A stretch of 64,000 nt of DNA from Medicago truncatula (lineage: Eukaryota; Streptophyta; Magnoliopsida; Fabales; Fabaceae): assembly GCF_003473485.1 (NCBI RefSeq), contig NC_053045.1:56338494-56402493 (forward strand), in the 5' to 3' direction. The position numbers and the translations under genes are program-made. Every line of letters begins with the position of its first letter. Position 1 is the stretch's first letter. Below, piece by piece: positions 1-10,266 of this stretch. The notes under the pieces are model-generated. The model worked only from the letters and a program-made list of their open reading frames with translations, did no database searches and had not been told where the DNA came from.

Positions 1-1302
1 TCTCGAAAATTAAAAAACACATCTCAATTCCTGATAAAAAAATCAATGTTAGTGTGCAAAATTTTGACCGTCAAAACTTGTGTATGTGTATGCAAAATTA
101 ATCATTGATTTTCAAATTTATTATTGGTTTTCAAACTAACAATGTAGTCACTATGTTACCCCACGTTCTAAGAATAAAGATTTCAATTTAGAGGGGTCAC
201 TCATTACTTCACGTTTTAAGGGAAAATTTCTATTTTAGAGGGAGATAAATCTACTAGAGCAATGCTAGTGACACAACTTCACACAGTGGCACAACTTCAC
301 ACGCCAGCGTGCAAACACAGGAGCGCACACACCCTCATTTATTGGTTACCAGTCTTCATAGAGAACCACCATCTTCAGATTCAAATTCCATAAAGTCAAT
401 TCCTCTTTTATACGGTGTGTGCAAATGATGTCTACATGTAGCTGTGTTTTTTTAACATAACCCAGTTCTTACTCTTGATTGATTATTCAAAATTGAAGGG
501 AAAAAATGCAATAACAAAACTAATTCAAAGGATGAAAGAGAACGTTTTGAAATAGTCAGTGGCTCAGACCCTTGTTTCTGGCGGCACAGTTAGTGGCCAA
601 AGCCACCAAAAGATTACCTCTCTGTGTCGCCACAGTGATAGTAGCAAAAGAAAGTGTTTGTCGCACCCATCCATGCAAAGCATGCCACTGCCGTCTGAAA
701 ACACAGGCAAATACCGTCCCATATCAACCCATGAGCACTGTATCAGGCATCACGTCGTTCGCACCTGGTAACCCTTCTAACGCCATGTTTCTCTTATCCT
801 CATCCAACAAAACGGAGTGGCTGAAACAATAAATATTGCTTTGGTGAATTTGAGTTATGCCTTTCAGAATTAGAACAATTCCATTTCATGGACAACCCTG
901 TGTCTATCCCAAGTGGTCGTCTACCTTGGCTAAGTTTGAGAAGTTGATGGATCTTCTGAGTAATGGATAGTGGAGGTAACCGTGATAAATGGTATAAAAA
1001 TAAAAATAAAATAAAAAAAAGATGCTAGGAACACTTTCAAAAACTCTCAATTCTCATGAAATGTAGAAAAATAGATAGGTTAACTTGTTTGATCGGTTAA
1101 CAGGTAATGTATTAAAAAAAGAATAAATGAGAGTGTGTGTGAGGTGAGTCCTTACTCTCTGTCTAAGCCTTTTTCAAGTATATCAATTATTTTGGCACTC
1201 CGTACTTCTCACTTTAGTTCACATATCCTTTCGAGTTTCGTGTTATAACATCTTGATGAAGTAAACAATGAGACGATACAATGAGGAGAATGATAGTAAT
1301 TC
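1..1302. other. Intergenic, no gene recognised
   Basis: No convincing gene. At about 265-305 the phrase 'acaacttcacac' occurs twice in close succession. The segment 555-960 is less AT-rich and more complex than its surroundings and has two overlapping short open frames, but neither strand gives a family match or splice structure I recognise. It could be a decayed coding fragment. Confidence 0.4.
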
Positions 1303-1836
1303 GGGTTAAGTATGTTTTGATTCCTATAAAATTGGGAATTTTTAAGTTTAGTCCTCACTTAAATTTAATAGCTTTTTTAGTCCTTACAACAAAAATTTAT
1401 TTATAATTTTAGTCCCTGCTAAAACAAAGTTTCTTAAATTATACTAAACTCTTAAAATTTTCAACGATCTTTTTTAAGCACGTTTAGAACATTATGAAAG
1501 GTTCATTTGTTAAAATTTAGAATTTTTTAACAAGAAATTAATTAAATATGAATGTTTTAAAATGACAAAATTCAATATAAAAGTAACAAAAATTTGGATG
1601 TAGAAATTAAATTTTACAATAATTTTTTGCGGAGGAATTTTTAGTAATGTTCTTAACATATCTGCAAAAGAATGTTAAAAAACATAAGAGTTTAAGCATA
1701 ATTAAACAAATTTGAATTGGATATGGACTGATACTGAGCACAATTTTTTTTTATAAAAACTAAAATATCTATTAAAATTAAGTAAGGACTAAACTTAAAA
1801 AGTCCCAATTTTATAAGGACTATAAACATTTAACCC
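1303..1836. mobile_element. Mutator-like MITE with long inverted ends and 9-bp TSD
   Basis: The element starts GGGTTAAGTATG and ends in the inverted complement (CATTTAACCC). The inverted similarity continues inward for roughly 80 bases and includes repeated 'TTTAGTCC' blocks. It is flanked on both sides by TAGTAATTC (1294-1302 and 1837-1845), an exact 9-bp duplication. Long inverted ends plus a 9-bp duplication are typical of Mutator-type transposition. It has no coding capacity, so it is a non-autonomous copy. Confidence 0.85.
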
Positions 1837-1845
1837 TAGTAATTC

Positions 1846-2815
1846 ATAGGACATGCCAAACGCCGTTGGTGTTGTAAGACTTGGACAATAATAAGTTTGG
1901 TTTGTTGTCTTCTAATGAATTTACACCAATGTTTTAGAAACGAAGCCAATAAAACAAAACATTTTATGAGACAAACTGCGACAATATTACAAATATTCCT
2001 CGTGATGTTTATTGAACAACTTGTTTATTTCATACAAGCTACTTCAAGCAAAGCATGTGATGCTTTTTCTCACATTTTATGAAATATTTTATTTTATGAA
2101 ATATTTTATTGAAAAATGCTTTATAAAATGTGAGAAGTAGCGTCACATGTACCCGATCCTAAACTTAGATAAAATAAAATGTTTGTGTTTTCTTAAAAAA
2201 AAATGAAATGTTTGTGTTAAACATCCATAGCTAACATGAACTTTGAGAGAGATAAGAGTAATGTCTTATTACTAATTAGTAGCGGTTAAACTAATAGAAA
2301 TATATTAAGAATGTATCCTCAATATTTTTAATTTTTTTAACATTATCGATCAATAAACATGATGTAACCAAAAAAACATGATGTGATTTGTTGTAAGATT
2401 ATATGGATTAAAAAGTAAATTAGTTTTAAATCTCTCATCTTTCCTTGTGCACCAAACATATGTATGATTAAAATCTCTCACCTTTCATCTCATTTAGTAA
2501 AATCCCTCCCCCCTTTTTCAATCGAACCAAACAAAGCCACTGTTTCTAATATCAGTGGCGGATAAGAGTAGTTTTTCGTAGACTCTATCAACCCACACAT
2601 CTCACATATTTTTATTTCTACAATATATACTATATATGTTTGTTCTCGTGTTGGTTTTCAATCTCCCAACACACATCTCATCCAACATCGTCAAAAAAAT
2701 TTAAACTACATGTATCTGATCCCAAATCTGGATAAAATGAAATGTTTGTGTTAAACATTGATAGCTAACCTGGATAAAGATAATATAAATGAAAAACAAA
2801 ATTGTTTATACATAA
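1846..2815. other. Intergenic AT-rich
   Basis: Low-complexity AT-rich DNA with short local repeats, for example 'atgaaatattttatt' twice near 2076-2110. A phrase near 2150-2230 (GATAAAATAAAATG, then loss of complexity) recurs in altered form near 2710-2760. No gene seen. Confidence 0.4.
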
Positions 2816-2824
2816 TTAATAGAA

Positions 2825-2991
2825 GGAAAATGCTAACGAATGATCCAGGACACTCGATTTAGATCTTAAATGGGATGTAATTTTTTATGATAAATTGTAT
2901 TTTCTACATTACAAACGGTAGTATTTAACTTTTTTTAAAGAATAATTTTAAAATTTAAAATCCTTAAAGAGTACACCCGTTGGCAAAACCC
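2825..2991. mobile_element. Small Mutator-like MITE, degenerate
   Basis: The left end GGAAAATGCTAACG pairs imperfectly with the right end, which reads CGTTGGCAAAACCC. The flanks TTAATAGAA (2816-2824) and TTAATGGAA (2992-3000) make a 9-bp target duplication with one mismatch. The 167-bp element has no coding potential. The mismatched ends suggest it is older than the copy at 1303. Confidence 0.65.
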
Positions 2992-3000
2992 TTAATGGAA

Positions 3001-5100
3001 TCTATGATATTAAGTTATTTCTCTTCACCAAAATTTGATAGAAATCTACAAGTAACACGTTACTATTGGCTTACATGGTAGGGAAAGATTGAGTTAACTT
3101 CCAATGGTTGAATGTTTATGAAATTCGTGAGTGACATTATTGATGTCGCCGGAATTGGACAACTTGTGAGCTCAATTGTGCTGCCTACTATGCCCCACTG
3201 ACTCCTGACATGAAACCACTATGTCTGTGTATGGTGCTGATATCATGCTTGGGACCGGACACGATCAATAATAGAACCGTGAACTATGCCATCTAGCCTA
3301 GCCTAGCCAAGAAAGTAAGAACAATATGATTGGATATTTTCTCTGTCTTCAACAAATTACACCTAGCATTGGTGTTCCTATTTTGCCTCTATTGAATAGA
3401 AAGAACCACCATATTCCACAAAAGTTTGGATTAGTAGGACTGTTGACTTTATATCATGCTTTGAAGTACTTACTCTCATTTTCATTATGAGCTGTGCCAT
3501 TAGATTTTTTTTACCATCTTTCTTATGATTCATGATAGCATTGGCATTGTGCCACCTGATTGATATTGCCTTCGCTATGAATTTGTGGGTAAATTCTTTG
3601 GGACATATATCATTTCCCTTTTAGAGAGAAAGTCAAACTTAATATAATTCAACTGGATTAGAGATCTTCGGCCTTAAGAGTTATTGGTGACGGCATGAGG
3701 ATGCTGGATTTGAGCTCCTAGATCAAGTAAGAATGTGCCACATATGTGAATCTTTTAGGGAAAGAGTGTGATCTGAGTTGAGGCTATGAGTTAACCTTTA
3801 GTAGTGGATTAGGGTTTCAGTACCCCAAAATCCTAGTTTGGACATATTTGAGCAGATTGTCGTAGGATTCAAAATGAACTGTCCAAATTCCTTTGGACAA
3901 CCCTAATTTAGTGTGTTTAGAGCAGAGCAAATTCATCGGATAGTGTATAGGCTATTGTCTTGAGGAGACTCGGTCCATTGGAAAAATGAGCATTGACTCA
4001 ATCCAGAACAAAATAAAATAATAATATTTTTAAAATAAAATTATTTCATTGTACATTTTTCTCTTCTATCGGAACTATTGAGTAGATGATGAGGATCCAA
4101 ACCTGATTGTTAGTTTGTTATGTCAATTATTGTAGCCACTCCTCTTGAAAAGTTTTATTTGTTTCGTGGTTCAACATAAAGCCTATACAGGTGCAAAGGT
4201 GTTGAAGTTGGATAAATATATATGCAGCTATTCTTTCGGCTTGTTGACACTAATTATTGCACTAGGGAAAAAGAAAAAGTTTCTTTAATTTCTCAAGTGC
4301 TATTTTCTACATAGTTCCCATTCTTTGGTGCTTAGTTGACTCTCTTTTTATGACCTTCCTTTTTAGCCCCTTTGATGTCTTTTACCAATGAGGCCAATAT
4401 GTGACAGACACATAATTTGTGAGCATGATTGTGCCACGTCTGAGTCCAACATCTTTTGTTCTCCAATCAAGACACAAGAAACATTATTGTGCATCTTTAT
4501 ATTGCAAAAGAGCCCAATCGTTATAGAGTATAGCTTGACTTGACCACTAAGACAACTAATGTATGAACATTATGGTCCTTGATGGAATCATATTAGGGAA
4601 CCACACAAAATTTGTAAAGCTTGATGTCTTGTCTGATTTTAAAATAAATAAATAAGTAAAACCATCAATTTACCATACTATGATTCCTATTTGTGACTTG
4701 TGATTAGCTAAACTACGATACTTACTATGAATGATGGAATGTGTCATACGGAATTGTAAGCCTAAAAAGAAAAATCATAGTGGTATCTAAAGGTGGATGA
4801 TGATGATTTTTTTAAACAAATCCTAGAAGCGAAGCTCACACACAGTATGTAGGGAGAAGAGAGTATTATAGATTCGAACTTACATTCTAACATATCAAAA
4901 GATCCGGAACATTTTACAATATGGGGTGCACTTGCGGCCTTGCGGGACAAATGCTGTGATGATTTGTTTGCACAATTAAGTCCTTATTACTTTAACCAAT
5001 AAGTCCTTATTACTTTAACCAATAAACTTTGAAAGATTTTGCCTTGTAATTTTTCTTTTTTGTGTTATTGGTACTAATTCATAGATTAGAGCAAACTTTA
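3001..5100. other. Intergenic, no gene recognised
   Basis: No open frame with recognisable domains. At about 4976-5028 a 27-base phrase beginning TAAGTCCTTATTACTTTAAC is repeated in tandem, twice. The 3110-4400 part is less AT-rich than average and may hold old decayed coding or transposon sequence, but I cannot assign it. Confidence 0.35.
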
Positions 5101-5101
5101 T

Positions 5102-5195
5102 CCTCATGAGTTTATCTCAGTTGGTAAGAACAATGCATAATATATTTAAAATCCGAGGTTCAAACCTCGGTCACCACTAAAAATAAAAATACTTG
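5102..5195 (+). repeat. tRNA-derived SINE-like copy
   Basis: It has a tRNA-like box A (TTATCTCAGTTGGTA), the family's GCATAATATAT spacer, a box B (GGTTCAAACC) within a short stem (CCGAGG/CCTCGG), and an A-rich tail. It shares this order with the copies at 8023, 8223, 24592 and 33431. I could not define its target duplication. Confidence 0.6.
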
Positions 5196-6289
5196 AGGTT
5201 TCGTAATCAAGTGTTTCCAAAAGTTAGAACTAATAACTACATTAAGCAAACCTCAATTTTCAAACTATATCGAGTGTGTGAATGCATCTCAACTATTCAT
5301 ATACGCTTTTTGGTTTTATCTTTTCCTTCATAAGAAGAAAATATCAAACTGTAGAAGGAAGCTCAATGTTGCTTCTCTATGAAGTTATCATTGTGAAATA
5401 TTTATTGCATGTGGATAATAACAATTAACTAATTATTGAGAGTCTCTTACATGGAATAGTGATATGATGAATAATTTTGTGTGAGGTGCAACTATCATCA
5501 GGTTTGCATTAGATGCCTAAAAAAATGTATAAACAAAAAAAACATATAATATGACAGATTTCTATTAGATGTTTGTACATTTATAAGTTAGTTATGAGGA
5601 TTTTATATCCTCCTTAATTAACCTAGGTTTGAACTTTGATGGAGAGAAAAAAAAATTATAAACCTTGTGTTATAAGGTTTCATAATAAAATTTGTTTTAA
5701 ACCTCTAAATATGTTCGGGTATTCTTAATTTTTACCTTAATTACTAGTCATTTTGTGGGCGAATTGAGTTATATGACAACTCAAATTCTAAATTTTCATG
5801 AGAGATATGTGTCAAGAATCTTATATTAGATAGTAATATAATCTTGATAAGATTTTTTTTTTTTTATCACCAAAATAGTGGATAAAAATATTACAACGAG
5901 TCATAACAGCTCCAATACAACATAAAACTCCAACCACCAAACTAATTTTGTGAGGTGTTGTGAGAGCTAGAATTTACAAATTTTGTGAGGTCGTGTTGTG
6001 TTAAGAGTCTATAAATAAATAGTGCCGTGGAACATGCAAGGCCTCAGCCGTAAATTGTAATCCTCAAATTCTTTTATATTTTTTACTGCTACAACTATAT
6101 GGGTATGGGTATAAATATGCATAGGTTAAAATTTAATTCCTCAAATTCCTTAAAAAAAAATGCGTAGATTAAAATTTAATTCTTACTTAATGGGAGAGAA
6201 GTGTTAGGAGAAGAAAAATTAACTATCTAATAAAAAATATTTTATTATATTAAAATAATATAATCCTTTTTCCAATCATGTATTGCGCT
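5196..6289. other. Intergenic AT-rich
   Basis: No gene seen. AT-rich with poly-T and poly-A runs (for example around 5850). 'TTTTGTGAGGT' occurs twice within about 45 bases near 5946-5993. Confidence 0.4.
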
Positions 6290-6900
6290 TATAGAACGCT
6301 ACAGACGATATTGGTGATAGTTGCTAGAAGGTTTTCAAAGTTAAAATTGCTTAAATCGTATTTAAGATCAATAATATTACAAAATAGATCGAACGAATAA
6401 GCTACATTGTCTATTGAGAGTGAAAAGTTAGAATTGCTTGATTATAAAGCTTTGATAAATGGAGCATTTGGAAGCAATAGAATAATAAAATTTGGAATAA
6501 TGTGATCTATGCACAAAGCTTTGTTGTCGAACGAGCAAGAATTGCTTGTGGTGCTTTTGATCCTGTTCAAGTTAATTGAGATAATATAAGATGGGTTAAA
6601 TCGATGATAACACAGATAAATGTAATATTGATGTTTCTTTCTCCTCTTTTCAAAATATAGTAGGGATTGGTATAAGCATTAGAGATGAAATGTAATATTG
6701 ATGTTTCTTTCTCCTCTTTTCAAAATATAGTAGGGATTGGTATAAGCATTAGAGATGAGTGGGGTGATTTTCTCTTGGCTAAAACTGAATGATTTTCACC
6801 TATGTGTGATGTTCTTGTTGGCTAACGTCTTGACTTACTTTCGGCTCTTAAATGATGCATGAGTTAAATTTGAAACCGCGTAGACAAACAAATAAGATTA
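6290..6900 (+). mobile_element. LINE fragment, C-terminal linker and RNase H-like part
   Basis: Plus-strand translation gives WSIWKQ.NNKIWNN near 6460, then, in a second stretch, FQNIVGIGISIRDEWGDFLL and a VHELNLKP-like tail. This is the order seen at the end of plant L1-type LINE polyproteins, where a zf-RVT linker precedes an RNase H-like RVT_3 domain. It has in-frame stops and frame changes, so it is a relic. A 70-bp segment (6618-6687) is repeated immediately at 6688-6757; 70 is not a multiple of three, so the duplication itself shifts the frame. Confidence 0.7.
6618..6758 (+). repeat. Perfect 70-bp tandem duplication inside LINE relic
   Basis: The segment beginning AAATGTAATATTGATG and running to GCATTAGAGATG is present twice, head to tail, with no difference that I can see. 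Perfect identity implies the duplication is much younger than the decayed LINE around it. Confidence 0.9.
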
Positions 6901-7055
6901 CACATACATTAGCAAAGATAAACATATTTCAGCTAGGTTTTTAAATATTGATTGAATATCGAAGTATATTGAACACATTTTGAGTAATAAAATGTTATAA
7001 TCCTTATCTTTTTAAAATCATATTAACAAATATTAATTAACAAATGCATCATCAA

Positions 7056-7264
7056 TAAGCTCTTATAATAACCTCTAACAATTGTTGCAAAAGGGGAAGC
7101 AGTTGAAATATTTTTGTTCTTTCAACCTTTTACTCTCCAACTTAGACTGTATGAGAAACAAAAAAGTTCAGGGACCAAGTTGGAGAGTAAAAGGTTGGAC
7201 GAACAAAAATATTTCAACGGCTTCCCTTTTACAACAATTATTAGAGGTAATTATACAAGCTTAG
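7056..7264. repeat. Long near-perfect fold-back (inverted repeat)
   Basis: The left arm (about 7056-7142) and the right arm (about 7177-7264) are inverted copies over about 85 bases with roughly a dozen or fewer mismatches. The outer ends read TAAGCTCTTATAAT on the left and TAAGCTTGTATAAT on the complement of the right. The spacer is about 35 bases. It could be a compact fold-back MITE, or it could give a hairpin RNA if transcribed. No clear target duplication is visible, and the short open frames across it follow only from the palindrome. Confidence 0.8.
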
Positions 7265-8008
7265 TAAAAGTTCGGCGAATTAATTCCGCATTTTGTTCCT
7301 TTTACTCTTCCAACCATTAAAAATGATTGATAGCCATTACCACTAGCATAAAAAGTTCATTCAAGCTATGGAATTTCATATTCATAATCTATGAAGCACT
7401 ACATTCAAGTGTTGTCTTTCAAAAGCCAAAACTATTTGGATCACGAAACATAATTTTAATAATAAAATTAACTCATTAATCAAAAAAGTCAATTTGAAAC
7501 TTTCTCCAGAAACTAACGAGTGAATCATATACTATATACTTATCCCAAACTATTTGTATGACTAAACATAATTTTAATAGAAAATTACTATATTCGCACC
7601 TCAAAAAGCTAGAAGATTAATATTGAAATTAAGGACAGCTTACTTATGGTGTTTCGTGTTTTCATTTCTATACTTGTAAACTACACATTGAAGAATTAAA
7701 ACTAGGTCAAATTTTGAAAATTCAGAAAAATTTCAAAACATGGTTTTTAATGTTTTCATAAATGAATTATCTCTAGTTAATTAGATTATTTCTTTTCTCT
7801 ATACAATTAAAAAACCCATAAGCAAATGTCGTTTTAGCCACTAACGTAATAAGTCAAAATTTAAAATTGAAAACATTGATTGGAAGTAACCAATTAATAT
7901 TTTATATAATAGTAGTATATATTAAATTTCTCATATCCTTCAAAAAAGTAAATCTCTTATATATGATATCATTAAATTAATTCCTAAACGGCCATGCCTA
8001 TCCAGGTT
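7265..8008. other. Intergenic AT-rich
   Basis: No gene seen. 'AAACATAATTTTAATA' recurs at about 7447 and 7563 in similar contexts ('AACTATTTG'), suggesting a diverged local duplication of about 115 bases. Confidence 0.35.
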
Positions 8009-8022
8009 CTATGAATATATGT

Positions 8023-8104
8023 TTTTTTTGTGACCGGGATTTGAACCCCAGACCTTGCATATTTTATGCATTGTCCATACCAATTGAGCTAAGTTCACGT
8101 GGAC
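8023..8104 (-). mobile_element. SINE insertion with 14-bp target duplication
   Basis: Read on the minus strand it has box A (TTAGCTCAATTGGTA), GCATAAAATATGCAAGG, box B (GGTTCAAATCCC) and a terminal A-run (the T-run at 8022-8029 on plus). It is flanked by CTATGAATATATG at 8009-8021 and again at 8105-8117, with one further T matching on each side. The tRNA-like promoter, A tail and target duplication together identify a retroposed SINE. Confidence 0.82.
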
Positions 8105-8222
8105 CTATGAATATATGTATGAAGTTAAATAAAACTTTTTATATTAAAAAAATAGAGTAATAAACAACCTTATTAACAATTAAAGTTGATATTGTCTCAC
8201 TTATATTAAAGATAAGGTATAA

Positions 8223-8313
8223 TTGTCTTCGTAAACTTAACTTAGTTCGTTGGAACAATGCATAAAATATGCAAGGTCCGGGGTTCAAACTCCGGCCACT
8301 ATCCAAAAAAAAG
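8223..8313 (+). mobile_element. SINE insertion with 14-bp target duplication
   Basis: Plus-strand copy of the same family: TTAACTTAGTTCGTTGG, GCATAAAATATGCAAGG, then box B GGTTCAAACTCC and an A-rich tail. It is flanked by AAGATAAGGTATAA at 8209-8222 and 8314-8327, an exact match. It lies about 120 bases from an inverted copy at 8023; since each copy has its own target duplication, they are separate insertions. Confidence 0.85.
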
Positions 8314-8327
8314 AAGATAAGGTATAA

Positions 8328-10090
8328 CTAGAATTTATAAAGAGTGGTATCCTTATCTTACAAAATCAGTTTTGTGAAGATGTGTTAAATCATATTAGGT
8401 TTTTATATTAGATTTAACTTATTCTTATAAAACAAACTTGTAAATTGAGAGGTGTTGGTCATTATATACGCTAATCATGCTATCTTTAATCAATATAGAA
8501 TATAGTTCAGTTAATAAGGAATTATGATATATCTTATAAGGATGTGGGTTCAACTCTCACTACTGATATGATTAACATATTTGATAGATAATCAATAAAC
8601 TACTTAAACTTTTGAGACATATCCTAACCTTTACAAATCTCTAGAACCCAACTTGCCTAGCCGAAGAAAATTAGAAATGGTGGTCTGAAAGTTAGAAAAT
8701 TAGAAATGCCTAACTGAAGAAAAATTATGTTAATTGCTTGTGGTGCCTTGAAGTTGGACCCTAAAACCCATTCTACCTAATTCTCAAGGAAAATATTTGT
8801 ATTTTAGGGCTACCGTCCTCAATACCTCAACCGACAACGAATAATTTTTTTGAGTTTACTACTTCAAATGGTTTAAATATTGCTGTCACAACTTTTTAAT
8901 AAAATATCATAAGTTATTTTTATTAAATATAAAATGTTATACTATATCTTTTTTATAAATCAGATATTCTTGCAATTGTAGAATATAATCTCTATAATCA
9001 GGTAGATTGTAATATATGAAAAAAACTATTTGATTTATCTTGTAAGTCAAATGATATTCCAAAAATCAATGATATTCCACACAAAAATAAAAAATAAAAA
9101 AAGATCAAATGATTAACCAAAATATTTGACAATTATTTAATAGTCAAAAAAATATTTTCCACTTTACTAACCATTCACTTAGATAAGTCAATTTCTAAAA
9201 AATATACACAATTTTTTTACAAGGAAAATTATTTATTTTAACCGACTTAATTACATACATAGATTGACCAAAATATTTGACAATTACTACCTAATAGTCA
9301 AAAAATATTTAATAATGTATTCTAAAATTCCACAATAGTTCCCTGATTTTAGTGAAAAAATAATCTGTGGTAGTTGAGCTTTGAACACACCATTATACTA
9401 CTGACTTCTCAAAATTAATTGAAGTACAAGTAAACTAATGAAAGGAATCAGAGATAAATAGAGGAAAAATCCAGATAATTTGGCTAGAAATATCACACAA
9501 GATTTTTCACATGGTATGATGTGAAGGGCCATAAAGGTAGAAAAAGAGAAGAAAAACAATACTTATGATATTAAAAAGAAAGAGTGGGATTGCAATATGA
9601 TAGGTAAGCATAGAAAATGACATTATTTAAATTATAAAATATATATATCAAAGAATCACCTAATAAACCCAACCAACAATTTTGGGCCACGCTTTTCATA
9701 CAAAAATCTAGAAGTTAACGGCTCTTGTTCTCTCTTTCACACTGCTTTCCCACTTGAAACACTAATATTATTATTTTTATGGTACAAGACAAACTAACAT
9801 TATTATAATTCACACACAAAAAACACCAATATTATTATTTTGTTTTTGTTTTTATTTTATAAAAGTTTAGACCAAGGAAGGCATAATTCATGTAAAGTTA
9901 GAGAGAACAACCAACTTTATTGAAGATTTATAATAAAACTTACCTATGACCTATTAATCGCAGAATTTTAAACTACTCGTGTAAACGGAAAATTTAACCA
10001 TATGTGTCAACCGCAACCGATACACTAATATTATTTTCAATAAACAAAACTAGAAAAACTTCTACATCATTTTCTCAAAAATATTCTAAG
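8328..10090. other. Intergenic AT-rich, upstream of the PP2C
   Basis: No gene seen. A tRNA-like phrase at 8503-8570 (ATAGTTCAGTTAATAAGG followed by GGGTTCAACTC) may be a diverged SINE. An imperfect repeat containing CCAAAATATTTGACAATTA occurs at about 9117 and 9268. The last 150 bases before 10267 are pyrimidine-rich and probably hold the promoter and 5' leader of the downstream phosphatase gene. Confidence 0.4.
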
Positions 10091-10266
10091 AATCTTCTCT
10101 TTCTTTCTCTTTTATTATAAGCAACAAAATTCTATCAAGTCTCTTATTGTTGTTGTCTATGACACTTTTTGTAATTACTTTCTGATTTCCATGCCTACAA
10201 CAGCTACAAGTTCCTGAGCTGAAAAAGGTACCACTTGCCAACAACTACTTTGTTACTGTTGTCAAC

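Noticed and set aside
559-832. Two overlapping short open frames
   Set aside because: No recognisable domain, no splice partner, and the two frames overlap each other.
5102-5195. True tRNA gene
   Set aside because: Box A and box B are present, but the cloverleaf arms do not pair and the copy number of the same sequence indicates a SINE.
7082-7320. Short open frames across the fold-back
   Set aside because: They follow from the inverted repeat; no protein-like pattern.
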